Shown here: positions 34,054 to 42,407 of the stretch, in pieces
How positions within the stretch are numbered: the first letter of the stretch is position 1
Layout of the letters: each line of letters begins with the position of its first letter
Source of the DNA: Flammeovirgaceae bacterium UBA2366
GTDB taxonomy: Bacteria; Bacteroidota; Bacteroidia; Cytophagales; Cyclobacteriaceae
Direction: 5' to 3'
Length of the DNA stretch: 64,000 nucleotides
Assembly (NCBI GenBank): GCA_002344065.1
Contig: DDTK01000005.1
Coordinates: forward strand, 1-64,000
Notes under the pieces: model-generated
Seen by the model: the letters and a program-made list of their open reading frames with translations, nothing else
What the model was told of the DNA's origin: nothing
Database searches by the model: none
Program-made: the position numbers and the translations under genes

Positions 34054-36752
34054 AACTTAACCGAAACAGAGCCTTTATACTGCCGGTGAGTATAGGTTAG
34101 ATGATAATAGTATACACCTGCTGCGGCACCTTTCGGAAACCAGCGGAAGTCACGGTTTGAACTTTCATACACCTGTGATCCCCACCGGTCGTAAATGCGG
34201 ATGTTCACAAAGCTTCCAATACAATTATCGTTAGGAAGGATGCTTATGTAAGTCCCATTTTCCAGCTTGACCATGGCGAAGAATTCATTAACTCCATTAC
34301 CATCGGGGGTGATTAAATTCGGAGGAAGAAATTCTTCGTAGCTGGCCTCTTCATCCTTTATTACAATATCAACTTCAATACTTTCTTCCTTGGCATTAAA
34401 ACATCTGCCATCGTTTACAGTAAAAGTAAAGGTGTAGTTATTTTCAAACACTCCATTTTCAAATATGGAGCAATCGGGTATCCATGAAAAAACAGATTCA
34501 ACCTGGCCTGTTCCTTCAACACTGGAGAAAGAATACCCGGAGGGTGTTACATTGCCCGATGCATCCGTGAGTTCCAAACGCATTACATCTTGTGGGTTAA
34601 CATCGGCATCAAGACCGGTAACGTTAAGCTGTATTTCATCCCCACGAAAAGCAGTAAGCACTCCACTTACCATGGGCTGATCAGTATTTAAACTTGAGAG
34701 CGTAATAATCGGTGCCAAGTTATCGGGTGGCTCAACATGCACCACCACCACCAAGGTATCGGCTTTGTAGAAACGGCATTTATTAGCGTTATCTACTACC
34801 AGAAACATAAGTTCGTAAACGGACTTTGCTTCAAGATTAATCTTATCACAATTCAGGTACCACGAAAAGGGAGACGATACATTACCATTACCCTGATCAC
34901 CGGTAAAGTTCATGCCATACTCAGCTATATTAAAATCTTTACCCGTAACATTGAGAATAAGAAAATCATCATCCGCATCCGTTCCCAAGACGTTAAAGTT
35001 AAGCGACTCATAAATTTTTTTGGTCACCTCAATGCGCTTCTCCTGAAACTGTTGAAGATTGGAACTGATAACCGGATCGGCATTGCCTGGCAGTTTGATG
35101 GTAAGATTAAAGGTTAGCGTATCCGGGCTTGCGATCAAACACTTATCGCGATCGTCAACAATGACCTGGATTTTAAATTGTGTTTTCTGGGTAAAGTCAA
35201 ATACATCGCAGCGCGAATCCCATGTAAATAAACCGGTTAAGAGACCCGGCTGTGACGGATCCAGATCAAGGGTCATACCCACATTAGAAAATAGAAAACC
35301 ATCAACTAATACAAACACATCCAGTTGATCCTGGTCAACATCTATAGCCTGGATAGGAATACTTAGCAATGGATCACCTTCATTAATAAGAATATTCTGA
35401 TTAGCAGTAATAAACTGTGGCGGATTGTTAGGCGGAGGTTGTACAAAAACATTTACCACCAGCGTATCGGACAGCGGCAAACTACAGGCATCATCAAAGG
35501 CAATAATGCCTACCTGATAATGTCCACCGGGCACCAGTGGGCACTCCGGAAAGCAAATGGTAAAATCTGCTACACTGCCGTTGATTAGCGTAGCTGTGCT
35601 GACAGAAGGCAGCAACTCATTCAGGTAACGGGTTGAGTTTTTAAAATTCAACGGTAACACCCGGATGTAAACTTTTTCTTGAAAACTGTCTTCGGCTTTT
35701 TGTGAATCAGCATCAGATACTTTTACCTCAACGCAACGATCGCTCTCAACTGTTGTATTGGGGAAATTAACCGATAGCGTTTGATTGGGTTGACTGAATC
35801 CAACAGTTCCTTTTTTCCTTCCTACTATCTGAGGTGGCTCCGCTACAGGGCAGGCATCTACCACAAGCATCTGAAAGTCGCGCCTCACTTCACCTATTTT
35901 TACACCATCGCGAAATTCCTCGCACTTTACCGCAAATACATATAAAGCAATACCGGTTTGTGGAGGGGTTACGGTAAGGAACCCGTCATCGCTGATTTGC
36001 AAATCGGGTGAACCACCCGTTATGCGATCAAGACTATAGCCGGGACGCCACAGCACATCTGGATAAGGGCCTGGTCGCGGCAGTCCACCAGGCGGAAGCG
36101 CATCAGGCGTAAGCGTATTTAATGGCGTTACTATAGAGTATACCAATGAATCCCCATCATCATCGGAACCAGCAAAATCAACATAATATTTTTTCTTCGG
36201 ACAAGCATAGTCATTTAAAGGTGGAAACAACCGTGGTGATGAATTAATAAAGGGCTGTCCATTTTTTACTACCGGTGGAAATTCCAGGTAAAATGTTTGC
36301 CCTGCGTTACGATTGCTGAAGGCTGGATTCTCGCTGTAAATATTGGCGATCTGATAATTTCTACAGCAACGTTCCCAGGAGATGTAGTAACCCTCAGGAT
36401 CATTAAAAACATTATCCGCTAACGTAATGATATTGCTATAAACAATTTTTGATGTGACAATTTCTCCTTTTGAACAATCGGGCTGCGTATAGTTTACATT
36501 GCTAATGCTAAACTGACTTAAACGGATACTGTTGAACATAATGGCGTTATCGCGTTTTCGGAAAATCCGAACATCAGCAAACGGATCTTTTGCTCCCTGC
36601 AAACCGTTTAATTCATCAAAATATAGAATGAGGTTTAACCGATAGGTGTTGCCGGAAATATGAATTAACTCGAATTCACCCCCTACAATATGGGAGGCTT
36701 GTGCCGGAAGAACGGCCAAAAGAAGCAACAGGAATAGAATAGCAACTCTCAT
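34050..36752 (-). CDS. Large T9SS cargo protein with gliding-motility (CHU_C/type B) C-terminal domain
   Basis: About 900 residues from the ATG at 36752, which starts a signal peptide (MRVAILFLLLLLAVLPAQASH); an upstream start at 36791 adds 13 residues. The N-terminal SHIVGGEFELIHISGNTYRLNLILYFD block is common in Bacteroidota surface proteins. Several Ig/cadherin-like beta modules follow, recognisable by repeated FTWDSRCD and FSWxxxC units. The C-terminus LPPNLITPDGNGVNEFF, VNIRIYDRWG and GVYYYHLTY is a type B sorting domain. It is probably secreted and surface-attached; the PorP/SprF gene at 14576 could serve it. A -7-like TATCTTTC lies at 36769-36776. Confidence 0.85.
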   Translation of the reverse strand: MRVAILFLLLLLAVLPAQASHIVGGEFELIHISGNTYRLNLILYFDELNGLQGAKDPFADVRIFRKRDNAIMFNSIRLSQFSISNVNYTQPDCSKGEIVTSKIVYSNIITLADNVFNDPEGYYISWERCCRNYQIANIYSENPAFSNRNAGQTFYLEFPPVVKNGQPFINSSPRLFPPLNDYACPKKKYYVDFAGSDDDGDSLVYSIVTPLNTLTPDALPPGGLPRPGPYPDVLWRPGYSLDRITGGSPDLQISDDGFLTVTPPQTGIALYVFAVKCEEFRDGVKIGEVRRDFQMLVVDACPVAEPPQIVGRKKGTVGFSQPNQTLSVNFPNTTVESDRCVEVKVSDADSQKAEDSFQEKVYIRVLPLNFKNSTRYLNELLPSVSTATLINGSVADFTICFPECPLVPGGHYQVGIIAFDDACSLPLSDTLVVNVFVQPPPNNPPQFITANQNILINEGDPLLSIPIQAIDVDQDQLDVFVLVDGFLFSNVGMTLDLDPSQPGLLTGLFTWDSRCDVFDFTQKTQFKIQVIVDDRDKCLIASPDTLTFNLTIKLPGNADPVISSNLQQFQEKRIEVTKKIYESLNFNVLGTDADDDFLILNVTGKDFNIAEYGMNFTGDQGNGNVSSPFSWYLNCDKINLEAKSVYELMFLVVDNANKCRFYKADTLVVVVHVEPPDNLAPIITLSSLNTDQPMVSGVLTAFRGDEIQLNVTGLDADVNPQDVMRLELTDASGNVTPSGYSFSSVEGTGQVESVFSWIPDCSIFENGVFENNYTFTFTVNDGRCFNAKEESIEVDIVIKDEEASYEEFLPPNLITPDGNGVNEFFAMVKLENGTYISILPNDNCIGSFVNIRIYDRWGSQVYESSNRDFRWFPKGAAAGVYYYHLTYTHRQYKGSVSVKF

Positions 36753-36825
36753 AACAACAACACGATTCGAAAGATAAGAAAACACACCCAACCGTAAAAT
36801 ACCCCCATTTGGTTAATTTGCCGCC

Positions 36826-38271
36826 ATGAAGAAGGGAACCATACTGGAAGCAATATATTTGGAGAGCATGGCCGCGGAAGGAAAGTGCGTAGCCCGCGTA
36901 GATGGAAAAGTGCTGTTTGTCAATGGTGGTGCCCCCGGAGACACCGTTGATGTGGAGGTAACCAAAATCAAGAGCAACTTTCTGGAGGGAAAGGCTGCAC
37001 GCTTGCGGAAAGCATCCGAACATCGTGTGGAGCCTGTTTGCTCTCACTTTGGATTTTGTGGAGGCTGCAAGTGGCAACACATAAACTATCCTACGCAACT
37101 TCAATACAAACAGCAGCAGGTTATCGACAACCTCCAACACCTTGGCGGTTTGCACTTACCTGAAATCAACCCGATTATTCCTTCCTCAAAAACAGAATTT
37201 TATCGCAACCGGTTAGATTTTAGTGCCTCTGCCATACGCTGGTTAACACACGAAGAACTGAAATCAGGGGCACCTTTTGGCGAACCTGCCTTGGGTTTTC
37301 ATGTACCAAAAAGTTTCGACAAGGTTTTTGATGTTCAGCGTTGCTATCTCCAAGCTGAACCAAGCAATACTATACGATTGGCCATAAAGGAAATTTGTTT
37401 GCGTGAAAATATTTCCTTCTTCGATCTGCGCAAGCAAACCGGATACCTGCGCACGGTAACCATACGCACCACCAGCACGGATGAAGTAATGGTGATTGTT
37501 CAGGTTGCCTTCGATAAGCCTGAGTGGCTTGCATCAATTTTAGAGGGGATAGGAAATCGCTTTTCACAGATCACTTCGTTGCTGTATGCTGTTAACACAA
37601 AACGAAACGATACTTTTCAGGATCAGGACATCATCACCTGGAAAGGTAAACCCTATATAACAGAGTCCATGATCAAACCCGACAAGAGCGGAGCGCTTCA
37701 GTTCCGCATTGGGCCAAAATCATTCTACCAAACCAATTCTGAACAAGCCTACGAATTATATAGAGTAGCATGGCAACTGGCTGATTTAAAGGGCAACGAA
37801 TTAGTGTATGACCTGTACACCGGAACAGGTACCATTGCCAATTTTGTAGCCGGGCAGGCAAAAAAAGTAATCGGCCTTGAGTATGTGGAGGCTGCCATTG
37901 AAGATGCAAAGGTTAATTCCTCTATCAATGGAATTTCAAACACTGAGTTTTATGCTGGCGATATGAAGGATTTGCTTGATGATGCATTTCTTCAACGGCA
38001 TGGCAAACCTGATGTAGTGATTACCGACCCACCCCGGGCCGGCATGCACGAAGATGTGTGTAAGATGCTGCTAAAAGCCGAGCCTAATCGCGTTGTGTAT
38101 GTAAGCTGCAACCCGGCCACACAAGCCCGCGATTTAAAAATCCTTTCTGAAAAGTATTCCATAGTAGCCGTTCAACCGGTGGACATGTTTCCGCATACGA
38201 TGCACGTGGAGAATGTGGTGAGCCTTAAATTAGGCAACCGGTTCCAACTTGCAAGTGAAATGTCGAAGTAA
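36826..38271 (+). CDS. rlmD: 23S rRNA (uracil-5-)-methyltransferase RlmD
   Basis: 481 residues. An N-terminal TRAM domain (residues 1-60) is followed by the 4Fe-4S cysteines C72, C78 and C81 in CSHFGFCGGCKWQH, and a SAM-binding methyltransferase half with LVYDLYTGTGTIANF, TDPPRAGMH and the nucleophile motif VSCNPATQ (Cys428). It methylates a conserved 23S rRNA uridine (U1939 in E. coli). The ATG at 36826 follows a TTAATTTG box by five bases, so the message may be nearly leaderless. Its 3' end overlaps the converging tryptophanase gene by 42 bases. Confidence 0.9.
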   Translation: MKKGTILEAIYLESMAAEGKCVARVDGKVLFVNGGAPGDTVDVEVTKIKSNFLEGKAARLRKASEHRVEPVCSHFGFCGGCKWQHINYPTQLQYKQQQVIDNLQHLGGLHLPEINPIIPSSKTEFYRNRLDFSASAIRWLTHEELKSGAPFGEPALGFHVPKSFDKVFDVQRCYLQAEPSNTIRLAIKEICLRENISFFDLRKQTGYLRTVTIRTTSTDEVMVIVQVAFDKPEWLASILEGIGNRFSQITSLLYAVNTKRNDTFQDQDIITWKGKPYITESMIKPDKSGALQFRIGPKSFYQTNSEQAYELYRVAWQLADLKGNELVYDLYTGTGTIANFVAGQAKKVIGLEYVEAAIEDAKVNSSINGISNTEFYAGDMKDLLDDAFLQRHGKPDVVITDPPRAGMHEDVCKMLLKAEPNRVVYVSCNPATQARDLKILSEKYSIVAVQPVDMFPHTMHVENVVSLKLGNRFQLASEMSK

Positions 38272-39621
38272 CGGAGTTTCAAATAATATCTTATAACCTT
38301 TTGCTTTTTCCTTTTCCCGGATGAGCTCATCAAACAAAGCAATCACGTAATCAATATGACTTTGGGTATACACCCTGCGGGGTATGGCCAGTCGCACAAG
38401 ATCCATGGCTGATGGTATCAATTTTCCCTTATCATCATACTTACCAAACATCAGTGAACCCACTTCCACGGCACGAATGCCACCCACTTTATATAATTCA
38501 CAAACCAATGCCTGGCCGGGATATTGATCTACCGGAAGGTGTGGATAAAAAGTTCGAGCATCAATATAAACCGCATGGCCGCCAATAGGCTGCATTACCG
38601 GAACACCTTTCGCGATAAGCTTTTCACCTAAGTACGATGTGCTGCGAATGCGATATGTAAGATATCCATGCACAAAAACTTCTTTCAATCCCACAGCAAT
38701 CGCTTCCATGTCGCGACCTGACAGACCACCATACGTGGTGAAACCTTCGGTTATGATCAGCAGGTTGGAACATTGCTGAGCCAGTTTCTCATCATTCATC
38801 GCCAAAAATCCACCCATATTTACAAGCGCATCTTTCTTCGCACTCATAATGGAGGCATCTGCCAGCCGAAACATTTCGCGCGCAATATCAAAATCAGATT
38901 GATCACCAAATCCTTCTTCCCGATGGCGAATGAAATAGGCATTCTCGGCAATGCGACAAGCATCCAGCACAAACAACACGTTATGCTTCTGGCAGATTCT
39001 ACTCACTTCTTTTGCATTGGCCATACTTACCGGCTGCCCCCCACCGGAGTTATTAGTTACTGTTAAGATAACCGCACCGATAGCGGAAGCTCCGTATTGT
39101 TGAATGCTTTTCTCTAAAGCTTCGGTATCCATATTTCCCTTAAAGGGATGAATCAGAAACGGATCAAGTCCTTCTTTAATCGGAATATCCATTGCAGTGG
39201 CACCGGTAAATTCAATATTAGCCCGTGTGGTATCGAAATGAGTATTACTTAAAAACACTTTACCCTTCCCTCCCACAACACCATATAATATACGTTCTGC
39301 AGCACGCCCCTGGTGGGTAGGCAAAATATATGGATACCCGGTAAGCTCATTCACCACCTGGTACAAATGCTCCCAGCTTTTAGCTCCGGCATACGATTCG
39401 TCTGCATCCATCATGGCAGCCCATTGTGCACTGCTCATAGCCGATGTTCCGCTATCGGTAAGAAAATCAAACGTTACCTGACTCGAATGGAGCAAAAACG
39501 GATTATAATGGGCCTCCCGTAAATACTGCTCGCGTTCCCCCCGCGATGTCATGGGCAGCGGTTCTACAGATTTAATCTTAAAAGGTTCAATAATTACCGG
39601 GTTAGAAGATGTTGAGAACAT
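38230..39621 (-). CDS. tnaA: Tryptophanase (tryptophan indole-lyase)
   Basis: 463 residues of the PLP-dependent beta-eliminating lyase family; it would split tryptophan into indole, pyruvate and ammonia. The PLP Lys is K263 in MSAKKDALVNMGG, with TDSGTSAM, THQGRAAE and DACRIAENAYF around the cofactor. Tryptophanase rather than tyrosine phenol-lyase is favoured by ELYKVGGIRAVEVGSLMFG, which closely follows the E. coli TnaA stretch, and by NNSGGGQPVS. It diverges from tpl across a 120-base region with a shared palindrome. No TnaC-like leader peptide is visible. Part of its 3' end is antisense to rlmD. Confidence 0.85.
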   Translation of the reverse strand: MFSTSSNPVIIEPFKIKSVEPLPMTSRGEREQYLREAHYNPFLLHSSQVTFDFLTDSGTSAMSSAQWAAMMDADESYAGAKSWEHLYQVVNELTGYPYILPTHQGRAAERILYGVVGGKGKVFLSNTHFDTTRANIEFTGATAMDIPIKEGLDPFLIHPFKGNMDTEALEKSIQQYGASAIGAVILTVTNNSGGGQPVSMANAKEVSRICQKHNVLFVLDACRIAENAYFIRHREEGFGDQSDFDIAREMFRLADASIMSAKKDALVNMGGFLAMNDEKLAQQCSNLLIITEGFTTYGGLSGRDMEAIAVGLKEVFVHGYLTYRIRSTSYLGEKLIAKGVPVMQPIGGHAVYIDARTFYPHLPVDQYPGQALVCELYKVGGIRAVEVGSLMFGKYDDKGKLIPSAMDLVRLAIPRRVYTQSHIDYVIALFDELIREKEKAKGYKILFETPLLRHFTCKLEPVA

Positions 39622-39677
39622 GTGACCACAGGTTTGATTTGAAGCACCAAGAAACTGACGAAGAACTTCCCAAACTA

Positions 39678-39720
39678 TGACCTAAGTCAGTCATCACTTC
39701 AAAAACCCACTCTAATTTTC
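39678..39720 (+). promoter_or_regulatory. Palindrome and -7 box between tryptophanase and tyrosine phenol-lyase
   Basis: TGAC-CTAA-GTCA (39678-39689) is a perfect 4-N4-4 palindrome. Its centre is 29.5 bases from the upstream edge of TAATTTTC (39713-39720), a five-of-six match to TAnnTTTG before tpl; at the mirrored position toward tnaA the minus strand reads TTTCTTGG (four of six). This suits a CRP/FNR-family activator acting on both genes. Confidence 0.5.
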
Positions 39721-39741
39721 AGCTCGATAAAATACAGCAAT

Positions 39742-41118
39742 ATGAAAGCACGAAAATCATGGGCTGAACCCTTCAAAATCAAAATGGTGGAGTTGATTAA
39801 AATGACCACTCCAAAGCATCGGCTGAAAGCCATTAAAGAAGCCGGCTATAATACTTTCTTGTTAAAATCAGAAGATGTATATATCGACCTGCTCACCGAC
39901 TCGGGCACCTCAGCCATGAGCGACCGGCAATGGGCAGGCATGATGCTGGGTGATGAAGCTTATGCGGGCAGCCGAAATTTTTATAACCTGGAAAAATCTG
40001 TTCAGGATATTTATGGTTACAAATACTTAGTACCAACGCACCAAGGCCGTGGCGCTGAGCATATCATTTCGCAAATCCTGATCAAGAAGGGAGATATCCT
40101 TCCAGGGAACATGTATTTTACCACTACGCGTCTTCACCAGGAATTAGCCGGTGGCACTTTCGTGGATGTGATTGTTGATGAAGCCCACGATCCGAAAAGT
40201 GAATTTCCGTTCAAGGGCAACATTGACTTACAGAAACTCGAAGATGTAATTAAAAAACATGGCGCAGAAAAAATTCCCTACGTATGCATGGCCACTACGG
40301 TAAACATGGCAGGTGGTCAGCCCATATCCATGGAAAATCTAAAAGCCCTGCGAAAACTCACCAACAAATATAACATCCGCATCATACACGATATGACGCG
40401 CGTGGCTGAAAACGCTTACTTTATTAAAGAACGGGAGAAAGGATATGCCAATAGAAGCATTGCATCATTGGTAAAAGAAATCTGTTCGTATACCGATGGT
40501 GCCACCATGAGTGCCAAGAAAGATGCTTTGGTAAACATCGGTGGTTTTTTAGCACTCAATGAATGGGATTTATTTGAAGAAGCCCGCAACATGGTGGTGA
40601 TTTATGAAGGCTTGCATACGTATGGTGGATTGGCCGGGCGGGATATGGAAGCCATGGCCATTGGCATTCGCGAGTCGGTTGACTACGATCATATGCATGC
40701 GCGTATCGGACAGGTGCTTTACCTGGGCGATAAACTGGTGGAAGCCGGTGTGCCCATTGTTCATCCCATCGGTTCACATGGGGTATTTCTGGATGCCAGT
40801 GCCATTTTAAGCCACATCAAACAAGATAATTACCCAGCTCAAACATTGGCTGCTGAACTTTACATTAACTCAGGGGTGCGTAGCATGGAACGCGGCATTG
40901 TTTCGGCCGGCCGAGATAAGAAAACAGGAAAGAACTATTATCCGAAGCTCGAACTTGTCCGGCTTACCATTCCACGAAGAGTATACACCCAAGCGCACAT
41001 GGATGTTGTTGCCGAATCGGTGACCGATGTCTATGAAAACAGAAAGAAAATCAAAGGGCTGAAGATGGTCTATGAACCTAAATACCTTCGCTTCTTCCAG
41101 GCACGGTTCGAACCTTGA
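39742..41118 (+). CDS. tpl: Tyrosine phenol-lyase
   Basis: 458 residues, aligning by eye almost end to end with Citrobacter TPL. Matching landmarks are EAGYNTFLL, DLLTDSGTSAMSDRQWAGMM, YAGS, GNMYFTTTR, VNMAGGQP, the PLP Lys K260 in MSAKKDALVNIGG, GVRSMERGI (substrate Arg) and KYLRFFQARFEP. It converts tyrosine to phenol, pyruvate and ammonia. GVRSMERG here versus GIRAVEVGS in the divergent neighbour is the main residue-level reason for separating the two activities. It is a single gene on its strand; the ilv leader region begins about 140 bases downstream. Confidence 0.9.
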   Translation: MKARKSWAEPFKIKMVELIKMTTPKHRLKAIKEAGYNTFLLKSEDVYIDLLTDSGTSAMSDRQWAGMMLGDEAYAGSRNFYNLEKSVQDIYGYKYLVPTHQGRGAEHIISQILIKKGDILPGNMYFTTTRLHQELAGGTFVDVIVDEAHDPKSEFPFKGNIDLQKLEDVIKKHGAEKIPYVCMATTVNMAGGQPISMENLKALRKLTNKYNIRIIHDMTRVAENAYFIKEREKGYANRSIASLVKEICSYTDGATMSAKKDALVNIGGFLALNEWDLFEEARNMVVIYEGLHTYGGLAGRDMEAMAIGIRESVDYDHMHARIGQVLYLGDKLVEAGVPIVHPIGSHGVFLDASAILSHIKQDNYPAQTLAAELYINSGVRSMERGIVSAGRDKKTGKNYYPKLELVRLTIPRRVYTQAHMDVVAESVTDVYENRKKIKGLKMVYEPKYLRFFQARFEP

Positions 41119-41259
41119 TAATTCAGTCTTCACAATCGGTTGAGATGAATTATTCACATAACGAATCACTACCTAACATTCGTTTTTATAAAATTTTTTA
41201 TTGCTCTTCTCTTGAACTGTAGAATATTATTCCCCACTATTGCAGTATATCAATAGAAA

Positions 41260-41373
41260 ATGAAGTTATCAGCACATACTATATCAGGCATCAGCAACCC
41301 TATCGGTAGGCTGACGGGTATACTTGTGCTAGTCATTATTGTCATTATTAACCGGGCATCGGGGCGATGGTGA
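41260..41373 (+). CDS. ilv operon leader peptide (37 residues, Ile/Leu/Val run)
   Basis: A small frame, ATG at 41260 and TGA at 41371, with ten branched-chain codons in a row (ILVLVIIVII, residues 21-30), then NRASGRW. It lies 99 bases upstream of ilvE and directly before a terminator. Ribosome stalling at these codons when Ile, Leu or Val is scarce would leave 41358-41366 free to pair with the terminator's left arm. It resembles E. coli IlvL in design, not in sequence. Confidence 0.85.
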   Translation: MKLSAHTISGISNPIGRLTGILVLVIIVIINRASGRW

Positions 41374-41436
41374 TTTGACTATAGAAATAGAACCAAACAT
41401 GAACCGCCTCGATGAAAATCGGGGCGGTTTTGTTTT
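41357..41436 (+). promoter_or_regulatory. ilv attenuator: antiterminator and terminator
   Basis: Terminator: CCGCCTCGAT (41404-41413), loop GAAA, ATCGGGGCGG (41418-41427), then TTTTGTTTTA. Antiterminator: ATCGGGGCG at 41358-41366, within the leader codons, is a copy of the right arm and pairs with 41405-41413 (one G-T pair; C41357 with G41414 adds a tenth pair). A ribosome at the leader stop would mask it; one stalled in the ILV run would not. CATCG-GGG-CGATG (41357-41369) can also fold alone. No other gene occupies 41119-41471. Confidence 0.82.
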
Positions 41437-41471
41437 ACTAAGACGTATACAAACTAACAGTTGTTTAACCT

Positions 41472-42359
41472 ATGTACTACACCAAGAACACCGTACTATA
41501 CCTGAATGGCAAATTCATCAAAGCCGCTGATGCCAACACTGACTTGTATAGTCAGACTTTACATTATGGTTATGGAGCGTTTGAAGGCATTCGCGCCTAC
41601 AACACCACCCAGGGAACAAAAATTTTTAAAGCCTATGAGCACTACGAACGACTTCGCCATAGCTGTGTATCGGTTGGCATTCCCTTCGATTATGATACTG
41701 AATCATTAATCCAGGTAACGTACCAGCTCCTGGAGAAAAATAAATTGAAAGATGCCTACATCCGCCCGTTGGTGTATTGCAGCCCCAACATGTCGCTTAC
41801 GGCACCCAAGGAAGTTTTCATCATGATTGCCGTTTGGGAATGGGGGAAATACCTGGGCAGCAACCTGCTTAAACTTTGCTTCTCATCGTACCAACGCCCA
41901 AACCCCAACTCGGTAAAAGTGGATGCTAAAATCACCGGGCACTATGTAAACTCCATCCTGGCCACCAGTGAAGCCAAAGTGCGCGGGTATGATGAAGCAT
42001 TAATGCTCGACATGCATGGCCATGTGGCCGAAGCACCGGGCGCAAACTTCTTTCTTGAAAAAAATGGTGTGCTGCACACTCCCCTTCAAGGCCATATCCT
42101 TCCCGGTATTACCCGGCAAACCGTAATCAACATTTGTAAAGAATTAGACATACCGGTTCAGGAACGCAACATCAAACCCGAAGAACTTCAGGATGCCGAC
42201 AGTGCTTTTCTGTGTGGCACAGCAGCCGAAGTAATCGGCATTGAATCAGTGGACGCAAAACCCTTTGCAAAACCATGGAAAGAAACCTTGGGAGCCATTA
42301 TTCAGGAAGCTTACCAGGCACAGGTGCTGGATAAGTCGTTTAGTCATGTTATTATTTAG
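41472..42359 (+). CDS. ilvE: Branched-chain amino-acid aminotransferase
   Basis: 295 residues, fold-type IV PLP aminotransferase, catalysing the last step of Ile, Leu and Val synthesis. Landmarks are LHYGYGAFEGIRAY, the PLP Lys in VDAKITGHYVNSILA, EALMLDMHGHVAEAPGANFF and FLCGTAAEVIGIESV. It is the first gene after the ilv attenuator. The upstream AACTAACAGTTGTT (41452-41465) is repeated before leuC and may shape the 5' end of both messages. Confidence 0.94.
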   Translation: MYYTKNTVLYLNGKFIKAADANTDLYSQTLHYGYGAFEGIRAYNTTQGTKIFKAYEHYERLRHSCVSVGIPFDYDTESLIQVTYQLLEKNKLKDAYIRPLVYCSPNMSLTAPKEVFIMIAVWEWGKYLGSNLLKLCFSSYQRPNPNSVKVDAKITGHYVNSILATSEAKVRGYDEALMLDMHGHVAEAPGANFFLEKNGVLHTPLQGHILPGITRQTVINICKELDIPVQERNIKPEELQDADSAFLCGTAAEVIGIESVDAKPFAKPWKETLGAIIQEAYQAQVLDKSFSHVII

Positions 42360-42404
42360 ACATAAGTAGAAAGACGTAAGTAGTAAGACTTAAGTAGTAA
42401 GATA
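42360..42404 (+). repeat. Tandem AAGACnTAAGTAGTA-type repeat between ilvE and ilvD
   Basis: About three copies of a 13- to 14-base unit (ATAAGTAGAAAGACG, TAAGTAGTAAGACT, TAAGTAGTAAGAT) fill the spacer. Related repeats occupy the ilvB-ilvN and ilvC-ilvA spacers. Confidence 0.7.
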
Positions 42405-42407
42405 GTA

